A DNA stretch of 64,000 bases from Candidatus Omnitrophota bacterium (GTDB lineage Bacteria > Omnitrophota > Gorgyraeia > Pluralincolimonadales > Pluralincolimonadaceae): assembly GCA_041653595.1 (NCBI GenBank), contig JBAZFB010000002.1, positions 62,001-126,000 of the forward strand, in the 5' to 3' direction. The notes below the pieces were generated by a model that worked only from the letters and a program-made list of their open reading frames with translations, made no database searches and was not told the origin of the DNA. The position numbers and the translations under genes were made by a program. Shown here piece after piece: positions 37,501 to 44,788 of this stretch. How positions within the stretch are numbered: the first letter of the stretch is position 1; the number at the start of each line of letters is the position of its first letter.

Positions 37501-37778
37501 CCTTCGATGTCAGCTACGGCAGGATGATCCCGGAGGTGCATGTCAAGTGGCTCTACGACGCCATAACCGACAAACAGGCCACCACATCGACCTTCTCAGG
37601 CGGCGGCGGCTCATTCGCCACCAATGGTTTTACTCCCGCCCGTAACGCCTTAAACGTCGGAGGACGTCTTGCACTGGTCACAAAAGGCAACTGGAGTTTT
37701 GACGCCAACTACGACTTCGAATACAAACAGGACTTCACTTCCCATACGGGATGGGCGGATGTAAGATACAGCTTCTAG
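34548..37778 (+). CDS. Type V autotransporter with PATR repeats
   Basis: 1076 residues. A signal peptide (about 1-33, ending AFAG) is followed by a beta-helix passenger with autotransporter-associated repeats: GTVTLSGANTFSGRLTVEDGKL, LTKTGAGILDLGGANTYTGATTVNAGML, LTKTGAGTLTLSGANTYSGATAINAG (about residues 340-580). A C-terminal 12-strand-type barrel occupies about 795-1076, from GFEAWGRGFGEYAHQDPRG to the terminal Phe (WADVRYSF). The passenger is Ser/Thr/Gly/Ala-rich with no catalytic motif, so adhesion or surface display is likeliest. Composition is close to that of the flanking genes. Confidence 0.92.
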   Translation: MKKGSRRESSSSLLYAAMFVLFILSGSNPAFAGTVTIIQGDTVNWGDALDAPYYTGASTGTYQTTLTGQNIAGPITFLNSGSIGTLSLAGASSIGGAIGSSSSSLNLMNINGAAGTVTLNGASNYITTTNFVNPAAGAILSLAPGITLNGSITTSNPGIGIVEFQTTGGTAATINGNIGGGNALAEVDVYQGSSAINGNVTATNFAFKGNGGSLTVGAGYSITTANPITVTTPNSSTITYLGSTTIGQDLATAGNKFVNINFRGGLVTLGANLYSLITTVDSASLDLTGDRTVGTALLSLVNAGSITGAGKKLTLVGGYFDMQSGAASAILDGAVDLTKTTAGTVTLSGANTFSGRLTVEDGKLAVATINNVSANGTLGNSALAVILGTAGGNTGTLQYTGNTATSTKPFTMTTGGTGAFQIDTATQILSLDGIIDGGGNLTKTGAGILDLGGANTYTGATTVNAGMLRAGIANVAFGVGSAVTVATGATLNLSGGNQTIGSLAGAGTITSDGVPATLTAGGDNTSTTFSGIINSVGATVALTKTGAGTLTLSGANTYSGATAINAGTVVASNASALGNGSAVTVANGATLDVGTTNVTVNAIYTQQAGSNFNLTIASPSSSGKITSNANATVAATSTVNVTVASGSYIASKTTFTVVDGSGGAGVNVPGTITSSDPRLKFSGLSLNGDLILTVDRSASGFSSLGTNSNSSAVGATLDNITTPSTDMTTVLNTLEGLSNSQTASALDTVTPTVDNGVTNTSNTSIIQFIGTSTDRLEGLFVQAHNEETGVSTGSKGSSGFEAWGRGFGEYAHQDPRGISNGYHATIWGTAIGGDLPIFNDRARLGVSGGYAASDINSKDNSGATNINSYQSAFYGGYIDRDKPYYINGAFSFAYNTYRGKRNIDVGAIRRIANSSYRGQQYSVLFDGGYTFKTKQVNITPIASLQYIHLHIQSYTETGADALNLSVASQDYDLLETGLGAKLDRSFDVSYGRMIPEVHVKWLYDAITDKQATTSTFSGGGGSFATNGFTPARNALNVGGRLALVTKGNWSFDANYDFEYKQDFTSHTGWADVRYSF

Positions 37779-37817
37779 GATTATTTCCCCGCATGCAAAC
37801 CTTAGGGAGACGGATTC

Positions 37818-38321
37818 TTGAATAAGATCTTTGTTCGTATTAAGAAAGGGTTACTTGAGGTCCTGCCAGCATTTATATTCTTCCTTATAATGTTCCAAAT
37901 CCTCGTCGTGACAAGGGCGCTGACACTCAAAGCCTACGGCATAACCGCCCATTCCACAGCCATTGCAGTGATCGGAGCGCTCGTCGTGGCAAAGGCGACC
38001 TGGATAGCCGATAAACTGCCTTTCCTTAATCTATACCCGAAGAAGCCGCTTGTGTGGAACACTGTTTTGAAGACGGTCGTCTTTGGCATCATCACAACTT
38101 TCTTCCTTTTCATCATGGAACTGCTCCGCCAGTCGCATGAGTACGGCGGCATAGCTGCCGGTTATGAGCATTTAAAAACCGATGTAGTCTGGCCTGCTTT
38201 CTGGTCGCGGGAAATATGGATCACAGTCCTGATCCTGTTTTACTGCGCAGCAATTGAACTTGCCCGCGCGATTGGCCCTACCAAGGTAAAAGAAATATTT
38301 TTTGGCGGGCTTAAGAAATAA
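37818..38321 (+). CDS. Integral membrane protein, unknown function
   Basis: 167 residues from TTG 37818, with about four membrane segments (10-32, 45-60, 82-102, 130-150). There is a basic C-terminus (KVKEIFFGGLKK). No family recognised. It follows the autotransporter by 39 bases and may share its transcript. Confidence 0.58.
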   Translation: MNKIFVRIKKGLLEVLPAFIFFLIMFQILVVTRALTLKAYGITAHSTAIAVIGALVVAKATWIADKLPFLNLYPKKPLVWNTVLKTVVFGIITTFFLFIMELLRQSHEYGGIAAGYEHLKTDVVWPAFWSREIWITVLILFYCAAIELARAIGPTKVKEIFFGGLKK

Positions 38322-38384
38322 TATCTGTTTACTATGAAGTCGTGCCGCCGCCCAATCAATAACTTTGTCTGGTGAAGGGCAATA

Positions 38385-38405
38385 GGGGACGTGTCAAAAG
38401 GGGAT
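38385..38405 (+). repeat. GGGGACGTGTCA repeat, copy 3
   Basis: GGGGACGTGTCAAAAGGGGA then T, six bases before ATG 38411. It fills the place where a ribosome site would be (AGGGGA). Confidence 0.8.
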
Positions 38406-38410
38406 ACGCC

Positions 38411-39865
38411 ATGAAAATTGTTAACAATAAACTAATATATGCCCTTATTATATTGGCACAGATCTTTGTGTTTAACATCGCCTATTCAGCTTCCAATACC
38501 AAGGCTGTGGTTGATACCCTTCCACCCACTAAACCGATAGTCCTTGATGACGGTGATTATTTAGTGTCGGAGTCCCGGCTTCATGCCTATTGGATCTCCG
38601 CAGGTCCGGAAAGCGAAATAATAGACAACCAATACTCTATCGGAACTTCTCCAGGCGCAACGGATATAGTTGAATGGACCTCAGTGGGTAAAGATACGGA
38701 AGTAACCCGTACGGATCTCGTTTTGACTCATAACAAGGCTTATTACTTCAACGTTAAAACCAAGAACGGCGTTAATCTCTGGTCTGAAGTAGGTTCTAGT
38801 GACGGCATCGTCTTTAATGCCCATAATCCCTTAATAAATAGTATTACACCGCAGGATAATTCTACCTTCTTTACCAAGACAGCCGTGAATATAGTCGTCA
38901 ATGCTCGAGATTCTGACGATGACCCCTTGGAATACAGATTCTTAGTCGATGATAAGGTAGGGCAGGATTGGAGCACTTCCTCAAGCTTTATCTGGACAGC
39001 TCTTCCAACGACAACTTTAACCCGTAAGATAACCTGCCAGGTTAGAGACAATAAGAAAGGTGAAGTCTCGCAAAATGTTAATTACAATATAGAAATCGAT
39101 ATTAACGATACTACCCCTCCGACCACTCCTATAGTTACAACAGATGAATATTCTAATTCACTGGATAGTCTTCATGCCTCGTGGACTGCTGAAGATCCCG
39201 AATCTGGTATAAGTGAATTTCAATACGCAATAGGTACTTTCCCCGGCGGAAGAGATGTGGTGGACTGGACTTCAGCCGGCACAAATACAGAGATAACTCA
39301 TTATGGATTGAATCTAGTAGAAGGACAGGGTTATTACTTTAGCGTAAGAGCCATAAACGGTGCCAAAGTTAAAAATTCTGAACAACCAGTCGATTTAAAA
39401 TTAGAAGCATTTTCTGCTCAGGCAATGAATAAAATTAAAAACGCGGACTTTAATAATTTATTCAATGATTTATATATCCCTAAAGAAAATACCGCAAAAG
39501 ACACAGAGAACGACAAAGAGGCGATAGTTTCTGGTTTAAGAGAACTTATACAAAACAAACTTGGAATGCCCAAAGATTTCTCAAATATAAATTCTGTTGC
39601 TGAAAATGCGCTTACTATTAGTATGGCTACGGGTTCCCCTCAAACGACAGGAAAAATACCAAGCACAAATTTATTTTATAAAGTAACTTTTCCTAAATTT
39701 GGACACGGCTATATAGCCATTGGGGTGTATAGCGGAAGCGATAAGCTATATATAAAAGATATAACTATAGAGCTTCCTATTTCAAATCCAAAAAGCGGAG
39801 AAATAGTTAAAACATTTGAAATATTTATGATGGATATTGCAGCCAAACAACAAAAAAGTAAATAA
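38411..39865 (+). CDS. Exported protein with two FN3-like repeats
   Basis: 484 residues with a signal peptide (about 1-25, ending AYSAS). Two similar ~95-residue modules lie at about 30-135 and 230-330. Each has Pro-Thr-x-P-I-V at the start, the Trp-x-x-Ala/Ser-x-Pro-Glu-Ser core, QYAIGT/QYSIGT...W TS and GYYFSVRAINGA/AYYFNVKTKNG, as in fibronectin type III. An Ig/cadherin-like stretch lies between them (NPLINSITPQDNSTFFTK). The last ~140 residues are a separate Lys/Asn-rich domain. The 3' half is AT-rich, unlike the genes before it. Confidence 0.7.
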   Translation: MKIVNNKLIYALIILAQIFVFNIAYSASNTKAVVDTLPPTKPIVLDDGDYLVSESRLHAYWISAGPESEIIDNQYSIGTSPGATDIVEWTSVGKDTEVTRTDLVLTHNKAYYFNVKTKNGVNLWSEVGSSDGIVFNAHNPLINSITPQDNSTFFTKTAVNIVVNARDSDDDPLEYRFLVDDKVGQDWSTSSSFIWTALPTTTLTRKITCQVRDNKKGEVSQNVNYNIEIDINDTTPPTTPIVTTDEYSNSLDSLHASWTAEDPESGISEFQYAIGTFPGGRDVVDWTSAGTNTEITHYGLNLVEGQGYYFSVRAINGAKVKNSEQPVDLKLEAFSAQAMNKIKNADFNNLFNDLYIPKENTAKDTENDKEAIVSGLRELIQNKLGMPKDFSNINSVAENALTISMATGSPQTTGKIPSTNLFYKVTFPKFGHGYIAIGVYSGSDKLYIKDITIELPISNPKSGEIVKTFEIFMMDIAAKQQKSK

Positions 39866-39866
39866 T

Positions 39867-39884
39867 AGGTGACGTGTCAAAAGG
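39867..39884 (+). repeat. GGGGACGTGTCA repeat, degenerate copy 4
   Basis: AGGTGACGTGTCAAAAGG directly after the stop of the FN3 gene and 5 bases before the ATG of the CPBP gene. Confidence 0.65.
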
Positions 39885-39889
39885 TAGCA

Positions 39890-40684
39890 ATGAAAAAGGT
39901 CATCACCTACGTAGCGCTCACATTCCTTCTTAGCTCCGCCGGCTATTACCTGATAATCAATAGTAAAGCTTTAGGCCTGAACCCGGCCTTCCTGATCTTA
40001 TACCTTATGTGGTGTCCCGGGATCTCGGGCATGGCCACCTCGCTCATATATGAAAGGAGCCTCTCCGGCATCGGCTGGAAACCGGGCAAACTGCGCTGGC
40101 TGGGATTGGGGTATTTCCTGCCTATCTGCTACGCGGCCGTCGCTTACGGGATCATCTGGCTCTCCGGCTTCGGCGGCATCAACCACGATTACCGTATTAA
40201 CGCGTTTATGCTAATCGTGTTGGGCCCGGCAATAAGCGTGGTGTATGCGGCAGGGGAGGAGATAGGTTGGCGCGGGTTCATGCTGCCCCAGCTGTATAAG
40301 TCCAAGGGCTTCACGGCGTCGTGCCTGATCACCGGTATAGTATGGTCGGTCTGGCATTTCCCGCTTATCATAACCGGCTTATACCTGGCAAAGATGCCGA
40401 TGGGCCCCCAGCTTTTGCTCCTGCTGGTCACGATAACCGCGATGACCTTCGCGATCGGATGGCTAAGGCTGAAATCAGGCAGTGTCTGGCCGGCAGTCCT
40501 GATGCACGCAAGCCATAACTTTTACATCCAGTGGTTATTCGACCCGCTTACGACCGAAACAGGCCCGATGTCCAAGTATATGATAGGCGAATCCGGCATC
40601 GTTTTGACGGTGATCTTTATCGGATTGGCGTGGGTTTTTTGGAGTCAAAGAGGACGGCTTCCTAGTGGAATAAAGTCAAAATAA
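39890..40684 (+). CDS. CPBP-family intramembrane metalloprotease
   Basis: 264 residues with about seven membrane segments. The CPBP/Abi motifs are complete: EEIGWRGFMLPQL (motif 1, EExxxR), WHFPL (motif 2) and HASHN (motif 3). Relatives process prenylated proteins or act in bacteriocin immunity. ATG 39890 is chosen because the upstream frame lies in the repeat. A strong terminator follows. Confidence 0.92.
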   Translation: MKKVITYVALTFLLSSAGYYLIINSKALGLNPAFLILYLMWCPGISGMATSLIYERSLSGIGWKPGKLRWLGLGYFLPICYAAVAYGIIWLSGFGGINHDYRINAFMLIVLGPAISVVYAAGEEIGWRGFMLPQLYKSKGFTASCLITGIVWSVWHFPLIITGLYLAKMPMGPQLLLLLVTITAMTFAIGWLRLKSGSVWPAVLMHASHNFYIQWLFDPLTTETGPMSKYMIGESGIVLTVIFIGLAWVFWSQRGRLPSGIKSK

Positions 40685-40688
40685 TCAT

Positions 40689-40725
40689 AATCCTCTGCAA
40701 TTATATCTGTTGCAGAGGATTTTTG
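40689..40725 (+). terminator. Intrinsic terminator after the CPBP gene
   Basis: Stem AATCCTCTGCAA/TTGCAGAGGATT with a 9-base loop, then TTTTG. It separates the CPBP gene from the AT-rich island. Confidence 0.85.
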
Positions 40726-40749
40726 TTTGGAGTAGAATGAATTCAGTGG

Positions 40750-40772
40750 AATGTCCCATAGTGGCACGTCCC
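40750..40772 (-). repeat. GGGGACGTGTCA repeat, copy 5
   Basis: On the minus strand GGGACGTGCCACTATGGGAC then ATT. It lies at the left edge of the AT-rich defence-like island. Confidence 0.75.
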
Positions 40773-40838
40773 AAAACCATATAAGGTGTAAAATAAACAA
40801 AAATCTTATAATTTTTAGTTAGTCAATAGGAGGGGAAA

Positions 40839-43169
40839 ATGAACATAGCCGAACTTAAAGACCTAACCCAGTCATTTCTTAAAACTCACGGTTACAATTT
40901 TAAAATAACTGGAATCGAAAATTCTATTCTTTTTTCACGACCTACGGGTATGGGAGTTAGTGATGAGATATTAATATATTTTCATACGAAGGGCGACGAA
41001 GGATATATTGACTCAAGGCTGGGAGATTTAAATGCAAAATATAAGGGAATTTCCGGAGGAGAGTCAGGAAGAAAGTTTTTTCTCTCCCTAACCTCATTAG
41101 CAGGCGACGTTCTTGAAGAAGTAAAGAAACATAGTTTTAAATATCAGGTTCCAGTTTGGTTTTTTGATAGAGAGTTTTCTGTTGATAAGAAAACAACTCC
41201 TTTAAAACAATTGGAAGAACGGGCAAGGGAATATGAAACAGAAAGGATAGGCCAGCCGTACAAAATAGGTACTGTGATCAAGAAGAATGATTTATTAATG
41301 GATCTTTTAGATGAAATTGAGGAATCAGAAAATCCCTGCTTAAGAATAATAATTGCTCCAGCCGGCTATGGGAAAACCGTATTGATGGAAACATTATATA
41401 CAAAAATGAATGAGAAATTCATTAAGGATAAGCAGGAGCAGGTGATAAGCAGAAGACCTTTGCTCATGTTGCCTGGGCATATAAGACAAGCCAAAGATTT
41501 GGACAGTCTAATCAATAATTTTATCGGTGAAGAGTATGAATATGGAGTTATTAATGAAAATACTTTCAAATTCATGGTAAAAAATAATCTTGCGATCTGG
41601 TTACTCGATGGTTTAGAAGAATTAATTTTAAGAATACCTGAAGAGCTCATTTTTGCGTTACTCGAAGATTACATAGTATCTGGAGATGCAAAGGCCCCTC
41701 AAATTGTTATTGCTATCCGTAAGCCTGTTCTTAGTACTTTGCCAGAACTAAAAGAATATTTACAAGATTATGATAAATGGATAAAAATTTATGAATTGAG
41801 TGAATGGGGGAAAGAGGAGAAAATAGCATATTTTGAAAAAAATCTAACTATAAGTAAAGATGAAATAGATAATTTCAAGAAGGATCTCACCAAATCAGGC
41901 CCTTTAAATGAAATTTGTAACGTACCGTATTATTGTAGTTTAATTGCTGATTTAAAAAATAACCACGAAATGCAAATTTTTTATGACGAATGTGAACTAG
42001 TTAAATATGCAACTGAAAAATTATGTGAGAGGGAATTTAGTAAGGACCTTGATAAAGATATTTTCCCCGTGAAGAAACAGCTGGAATTTTTCAAAGAGCT
42101 CGCAGAAGAAAGTTTTATAAATGGGAAGATTCTAAAAGATATTTTGATAGAATATGCCGAAATTGAATTATCAGGTGTTCAGGAAACTGTGAAGACGAAT
42201 CAGATTAGTTGTTTGCAAAGGCATGCTCTTTTAACCCAGGTGGGGGAAGATTTTGACATTATGCATGATATCGTTAGAGATTATTTGTTGGGACTGGAGT
42301 TTTCAGAACATTTGGAAAAATGTAATGTTAAGATCTTTGACATCAAAGAAATCGAAGACGATTCTTTTATTTTACGTTGCTTGATTAAGAATTCTCAAGT
42401 TATAGGTTTTAATTGGGAGAAGATTAAGGCTGAAATTTTAACATTTCATTCCTCTCCGGGCGACTCTGCATATGGATTCCGCAACGTTTTAAAATTTATT
42501 CTATACATTGATCCACAGAATGCTCAGAAAATAATTAAAGATATGTTATCCAATAGAAATCTTACTGGATTAACTTTTAAAAATATTGATATGCGTGGCT
42601 TTGAATTCCAGTTCTCTAAACTAGATTCGACCAGATTTGAGGGCTGTAATTTAGAGAATGCTAATTTTAGTCGCTGTTATTTTAGAAATGCGTTTTTTAG
42701 TTCAAAATGTGTTCTTACGGGAGCATTAATTAAAGGGGCCATTCTAGATTCTATAGTTGATGAGAAAAAGGAACGTTTTGATTTAAAAGAAATTCGTGAA
42801 TATCTTTACGAAAGAACAAAAGTTATTCCTGAGAGTAAAGAACCTTGTCAAGCAGTAATAAATCTTAAAAGAGTTTTAGAAAAACTTGCTAGAAAAGACA
42901 GAGAGTTTAAATTACCTAAAAAATTTCTAATTCAGACAAAATGTAGCGGAGGAATTAGTGCGAGTAGATGTGTAGAAACTGCAGTAAAATATGGAGTTTT
43001 AGCAGATGATGGAATTCGCATAAAGATTAAAAGCAGTTTATTTGACGAGGTTAATGATTTTGTATTGAATCCTAAGTCAAAAGAAATACATGCTTCTTTG
43101 CACAAAATTTTAGACGATATTTGTCTTGAGGTAAAAACAGGATGTAAACATATTTATTTGGAACAATAG
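40839..43169 (+). CDS. NACHT-like STAND NTPase with pentapeptide repeats
   Basis: 776 residues, no signal peptide, with AGGAGGGG before ATG 40839. The N-terminal ~150 residues are an unassigned domain (SDEILIYFHTKGDEGYIDSR...VPVWFFDREF) that would be the effector or sensor. A NACHT-type NTPase follows: Walker A IIAPAGYGKTVLME near 172-185 and Walker B WLLDGLEELI near 254-263, the LDGLEE form typical of NACHT. After a helical region come pentapeptide repeats (about 573-640: LTGLTFKNIDMRGFEFQFSK, FEGCNLENANFSRCYF) and a C-terminal ~130 residues of unknown fold. The gene is strongly AT-rich. Similar proteins act in bacterial anti-phage immunity; that role here is inference from context. Confidence 0.82.
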   Translation: MNIAELKDLTQSFLKTHGYNFKITGIENSILFSRPTGMGVSDEILIYFHTKGDEGYIDSRLGDLNAKYKGISGGESGRKFFLSLTSLAGDVLEEVKKHSFKYQVPVWFFDREFSVDKKTTPLKQLEERAREYETERIGQPYKIGTVIKKNDLLMDLLDEIEESENPCLRIIIAPAGYGKTVLMETLYTKMNEKFIKDKQEQVISRRPLLMLPGHIRQAKDLDSLINNFIGEEYEYGVINENTFKFMVKNNLAIWLLDGLEELILRIPEELIFALLEDYIVSGDAKAPQIVIAIRKPVLSTLPELKEYLQDYDKWIKIYELSEWGKEEKIAYFEKNLTISKDEIDNFKKDLTKSGPLNEICNVPYYCSLIADLKNNHEMQIFYDECELVKYATEKLCEREFSKDLDKDIFPVKKQLEFFKELAEESFINGKILKDILIEYAEIELSGVQETVKTNQISCLQRHALLTQVGEDFDIMHDIVRDYLLGLEFSEHLEKCNVKIFDIKEIEDDSFILRCLIKNSQVIGFNWEKIKAEILTFHSSPGDSAYGFRNVLKFILYIDPQNAQKIIKDMLSNRNLTGLTFKNIDMRGFEFQFSKLDSTRFEGCNLENANFSRCYFRNAFFSSKCVLTGALIKGAILDSIVDEKKERFDLKEIREYLYERTKVIPESKEPCQAVINLKRVLEKLARKDREFKLPKKFLIQTKCSGGISASRCVETAVKYGVLADDGIRIKIKSSLFDEVNDFVLNPKSKEIHASLHKILDDICLEVKTGCKHIYLEQ

Positions 43170-43245
43170 ATGAATAGGCCAGAGGACATTTATTTATTTA
43201 AATTAATGCAGCTAGGTGTCTATTAGTGAGACTTGTAGGTACTTT

Positions 43246-43257
43246 TTGGGCACCCAA
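43246..43257 (+). promoter_or_regulatory. Possible operator of the toxin-antitoxin-chaperone genes
   Basis: Inverted repeat TTGGG-CA-CCCAA immediately upstream of the -35 hexamer. Many antitoxins repress their own operons through such palindromes. Low confidence. Confidence 0.3.
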
Positions 43258-43259
43258 AT

Positions 43260-43288
43260 TTGTATGGCACCGGCCTAATTGCTATGGT
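43260..43288 (+). promoter_or_regulatory. Candidate promoter of the toxin-antitoxin-chaperone genes
   Basis: TTGTAT 43260-43265, a 17-base spacer, TATGGT 43283-43288. RNA would begin near 43295, five bases before ATG 43300, so the toxin message would be almost leaderless; no Shine-Dalgarno is seen there. Confidence 0.45.
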
Positions 43289-43299
43289 AAAATCAAGAT

Positions 43300-43860
43300 A
43301 TGCTTGAAGAAGAAATAACTGAAACTCCAGAAATTGATGAAGCTTTACTCAAGGAAGCTGTTCAGCGTGATGCGGGAATTTGTCGCCATTTGTATCATGG
43401 AACTTCTAAATTTCTTGCCCACGAAATTCAGAAAAATACCAAAATAAAAATAGGGAGCGAAATTGGTTATATGGGTTATGGTTTCTATTGTTATATATAT
43501 GATATTAATGCAAGTAAAATTTGGGCAAGGGAAAAGTTTGGAGAAGAGAAGATCTCCGTCCTGAAAATCGTAGCAAATTTAGGAGATCTCCTCTTTATTT
43601 ATAATGAGTTATATGATATTCTTAAAGAAAAGGCTCATAAGGCATGTAAGGGGAATACGGGGAGATTACATCAATTTATAGGTCTAATAATTGAGAAAAT
43701 TATTAAAGATATTCTTAGCTCTAAACATGGAATAGAAATAAGCGCTGTTTGTAGTACTTACTACTTGAAGCAACAGAAGGAAAGCCGTCTCACGACAATG
43801 TATTCCTTGCGAAACGAAGAAATGGTTAAAGACATTAAAATAGAATGGGAGGAATTATGA
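43300..43860 (+). CDS. ADP-ribosyltransferase-like toxin (DUF3990/CmdT-like)
   Basis: 186 residues. The segment LYHGTSKFLAHEIQKNTKIKIG...GYMGYGFYCYIYDINASKIWAREK (about 32-82) has the layout of DUF3990-type ADP-ribosyltransferases: HGT with the first catalytic His, then a GxGFY block with Tyr, then Asp-x-x-x-Ala-x-x-Trp-Ala. The third catalytic acid cannot be placed with certainty. ART toxins modify proteins or nucleic acids with ADP-ribose from NAD. The next two genes overlap it in series and look like antitoxin and SecB-like chaperone. That is the order of CmdTAC, whose toxin ADP-ribosylates mRNA. Function by analogy. Confidence 0.75.
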   Translation: MLEEEITETPEIDEALLKEAVQRDAGICRHLYHGTSKFLAHEIQKNTKIKIGSEIGYMGYGFYCYIYDINASKIWAREKFGEEKISVLKIVANLGDLLFIYNELYDILKEKAHKACKGNTGRLHQFIGLIIEKIIKDILSSKHGIEISAVCSTYYLKQQKESRLTTMYSLRNEEMVKDIKIEWEEL

Positions 43861-44177
43861 AAGAGAATATTTCAAGAGAACAGCTAACTAAAGAAGTCAA
43901 GGAATACCTGGCCGCTTTCTCTGATGAGGAACTCTGCCTTGAGCTATTAAAAGAAAAGAAAAGAATTGAGATGGAAGTTATAAAAAATTTAGGATGGTTA
44001 GGTAGAGATGTTCTTAGAGCGATTATTGATCTTCCCGAGGTGGAGGATGTCGTAACTAAAAAAGACGAGAGGAAGGACGAGAAAAGGTCTCTATGGAATT
44101 CAGTCAATGCTTCTGGCGGCAATAAAATTCCTTCATTACCGATATTTCATGGAGATTTTTATTCGGAGGCTGCTTAA
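43857..44177 (+). CDS. Putative antitoxin with chaperone-addiction tail
   Basis: 106 residues, overlapping the toxin gene by ATGA with GGAGG 4 bases upstream; an ATG at 43845 is in frame but less likely. The N-terminal ~70 residues are helical and charged. The C-terminal tail (NASGGNKIPSLPIFHGDFYSEAA) is flexible with exposed hydrophobics. That is where chaperone-dependent antitoxins carry the addiction segment bound by the SecB-like partner. No helix-turn-helix is evident. I know no family by sequence; the call rests on position and size. Confidence 0.6.
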   Translation: MKENISREQLTKEVKEYLAAFSDEELCLELLKEKKRIEMEVIKNLGWLGRDVLRAIIDLPEVEDVVTKKDERKDEKRSLWNSVNASGGNKIPSLPIFHGDFYSEAA

Positions 44178-44572
44178 TGGAAGCTACCAAACAACCGGGA
44201 ATAAGATTTGTTAGGGTTTTCCTTTCAAAATTACGCTTTGAGTTACCTGAAGTACCGCCTAAAGAATTCAAATATAACTTCAGTTTTTTAGACAGCCACA
44301 AAATTGAGGGAAACTCTCTAATATGCACCATTGCCATAGAACTTTACGATAAATTCCAGGTTGAATTAACCGGGCTGTTTGAAATTATTGAAGGGGCAGA
44401 AAATATGAGCTTAGAGCAATTTGCCAAGGTAAATGCCCCCGCTTTAATGATGCCTTTCGCTAGAGAAATCATAAGCAATATAACATCCAGAACGCCGTTA
44501 CCTCATCTTTTGTTACCCCCTATCAACATCATTGCTATAAAAAATAAGACAATAGAAGAAAAGAAACCGTAA
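44177..44572 (+). CDS. SecB-like chaperone (CmdC-type)
   Basis: 131 residues. The C-terminal half carries the SecB hallmark NAPALMMPFAREIISNITSRTPLPHLLLPPINI (about 89-121), and the N-terminal half has SecB-like beta strands (EFKYNFSFLDSHKIEGNSLICTIAIEL...FEIIEG). A housekeeping SecB would normally sit elsewhere. Here it overlaps the antitoxin by TAATG, the arrangement of toxin-antitoxin-chaperone systems where it protects the antitoxin. It ends before a good terminator. Confidence 0.85.
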   Translation: MEATKQPGIRFVRVFLSKLRFELPEVPPKEFKYNFSFLDSHKIEGNSLICTIAIELYDKFQVELTGLFEIIEGAENMSLEQFAKVNAPALMMPFAREIISNITSRTPLPHLLLPPINIIAIKNKTIEEKKP

Positions 44573-44609
44573 GGTAATTTTAAGAAATAAATCACTAGCT
44601 TAATCAGAA

Positions 44610-44640
44610 GGCAGCTCTCAAAAGGGGAGTTGCCTTTTTT
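44610..44640 (+). terminator. Terminator of the toxin-antitoxin-chaperone operon
   Basis: Stem GGCAGCTC/GAGTTGCC extended by two G-T or G-C pairs, loop AAAAG, then TTTTTT. Confidence 0.85.
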
Positions 44641-44752
44641 ATTGAGAGGCGGTTTATGCGAAGAATATTGGCTGTTAATATTATTCTTTCAGGCTATAAA
44701 TAGTTAAGACTCGTGAAGGAAAACCTCTGAAAACCGCCATATTTCTGGGATC

Positions 44753-44781
44753 TTGACATCCACACAAATGTGTGGTATATT
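44753..44781 (+). promoter_or_regulatory. lexA promoter
   Basis: TTGACA 44753-44758, a 17-base spacer, TATATT 44776-44781. RNA would start near 44788, so ATG 44789 gives a leaderless mRNA. Confidence 0.8.
44760..44775. promoter_or_regulatory. Probable LexA operator
   Basis: Palindrome CCACACA-AA-TGTGTGG fills the promoter spacer exactly, so a bound repressor would block RNA polymerase. It is not the E. coli CTGT-N8-ACAG nor the Bacillus GAAC-N4-GTTC box. LexA operators differ among phyla. Autoregulation is inference from position. Confidence 0.65.
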
Positions 44782-44788
44782 CCTGCCT

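Noticed and set aside
40839..44572. NTPase and toxin-antitoxin-chaperone genes as one operon
   Set aside because: A 130-base gap with its own promoter-like sequence separates them; physical and perhaps functional linkage only.
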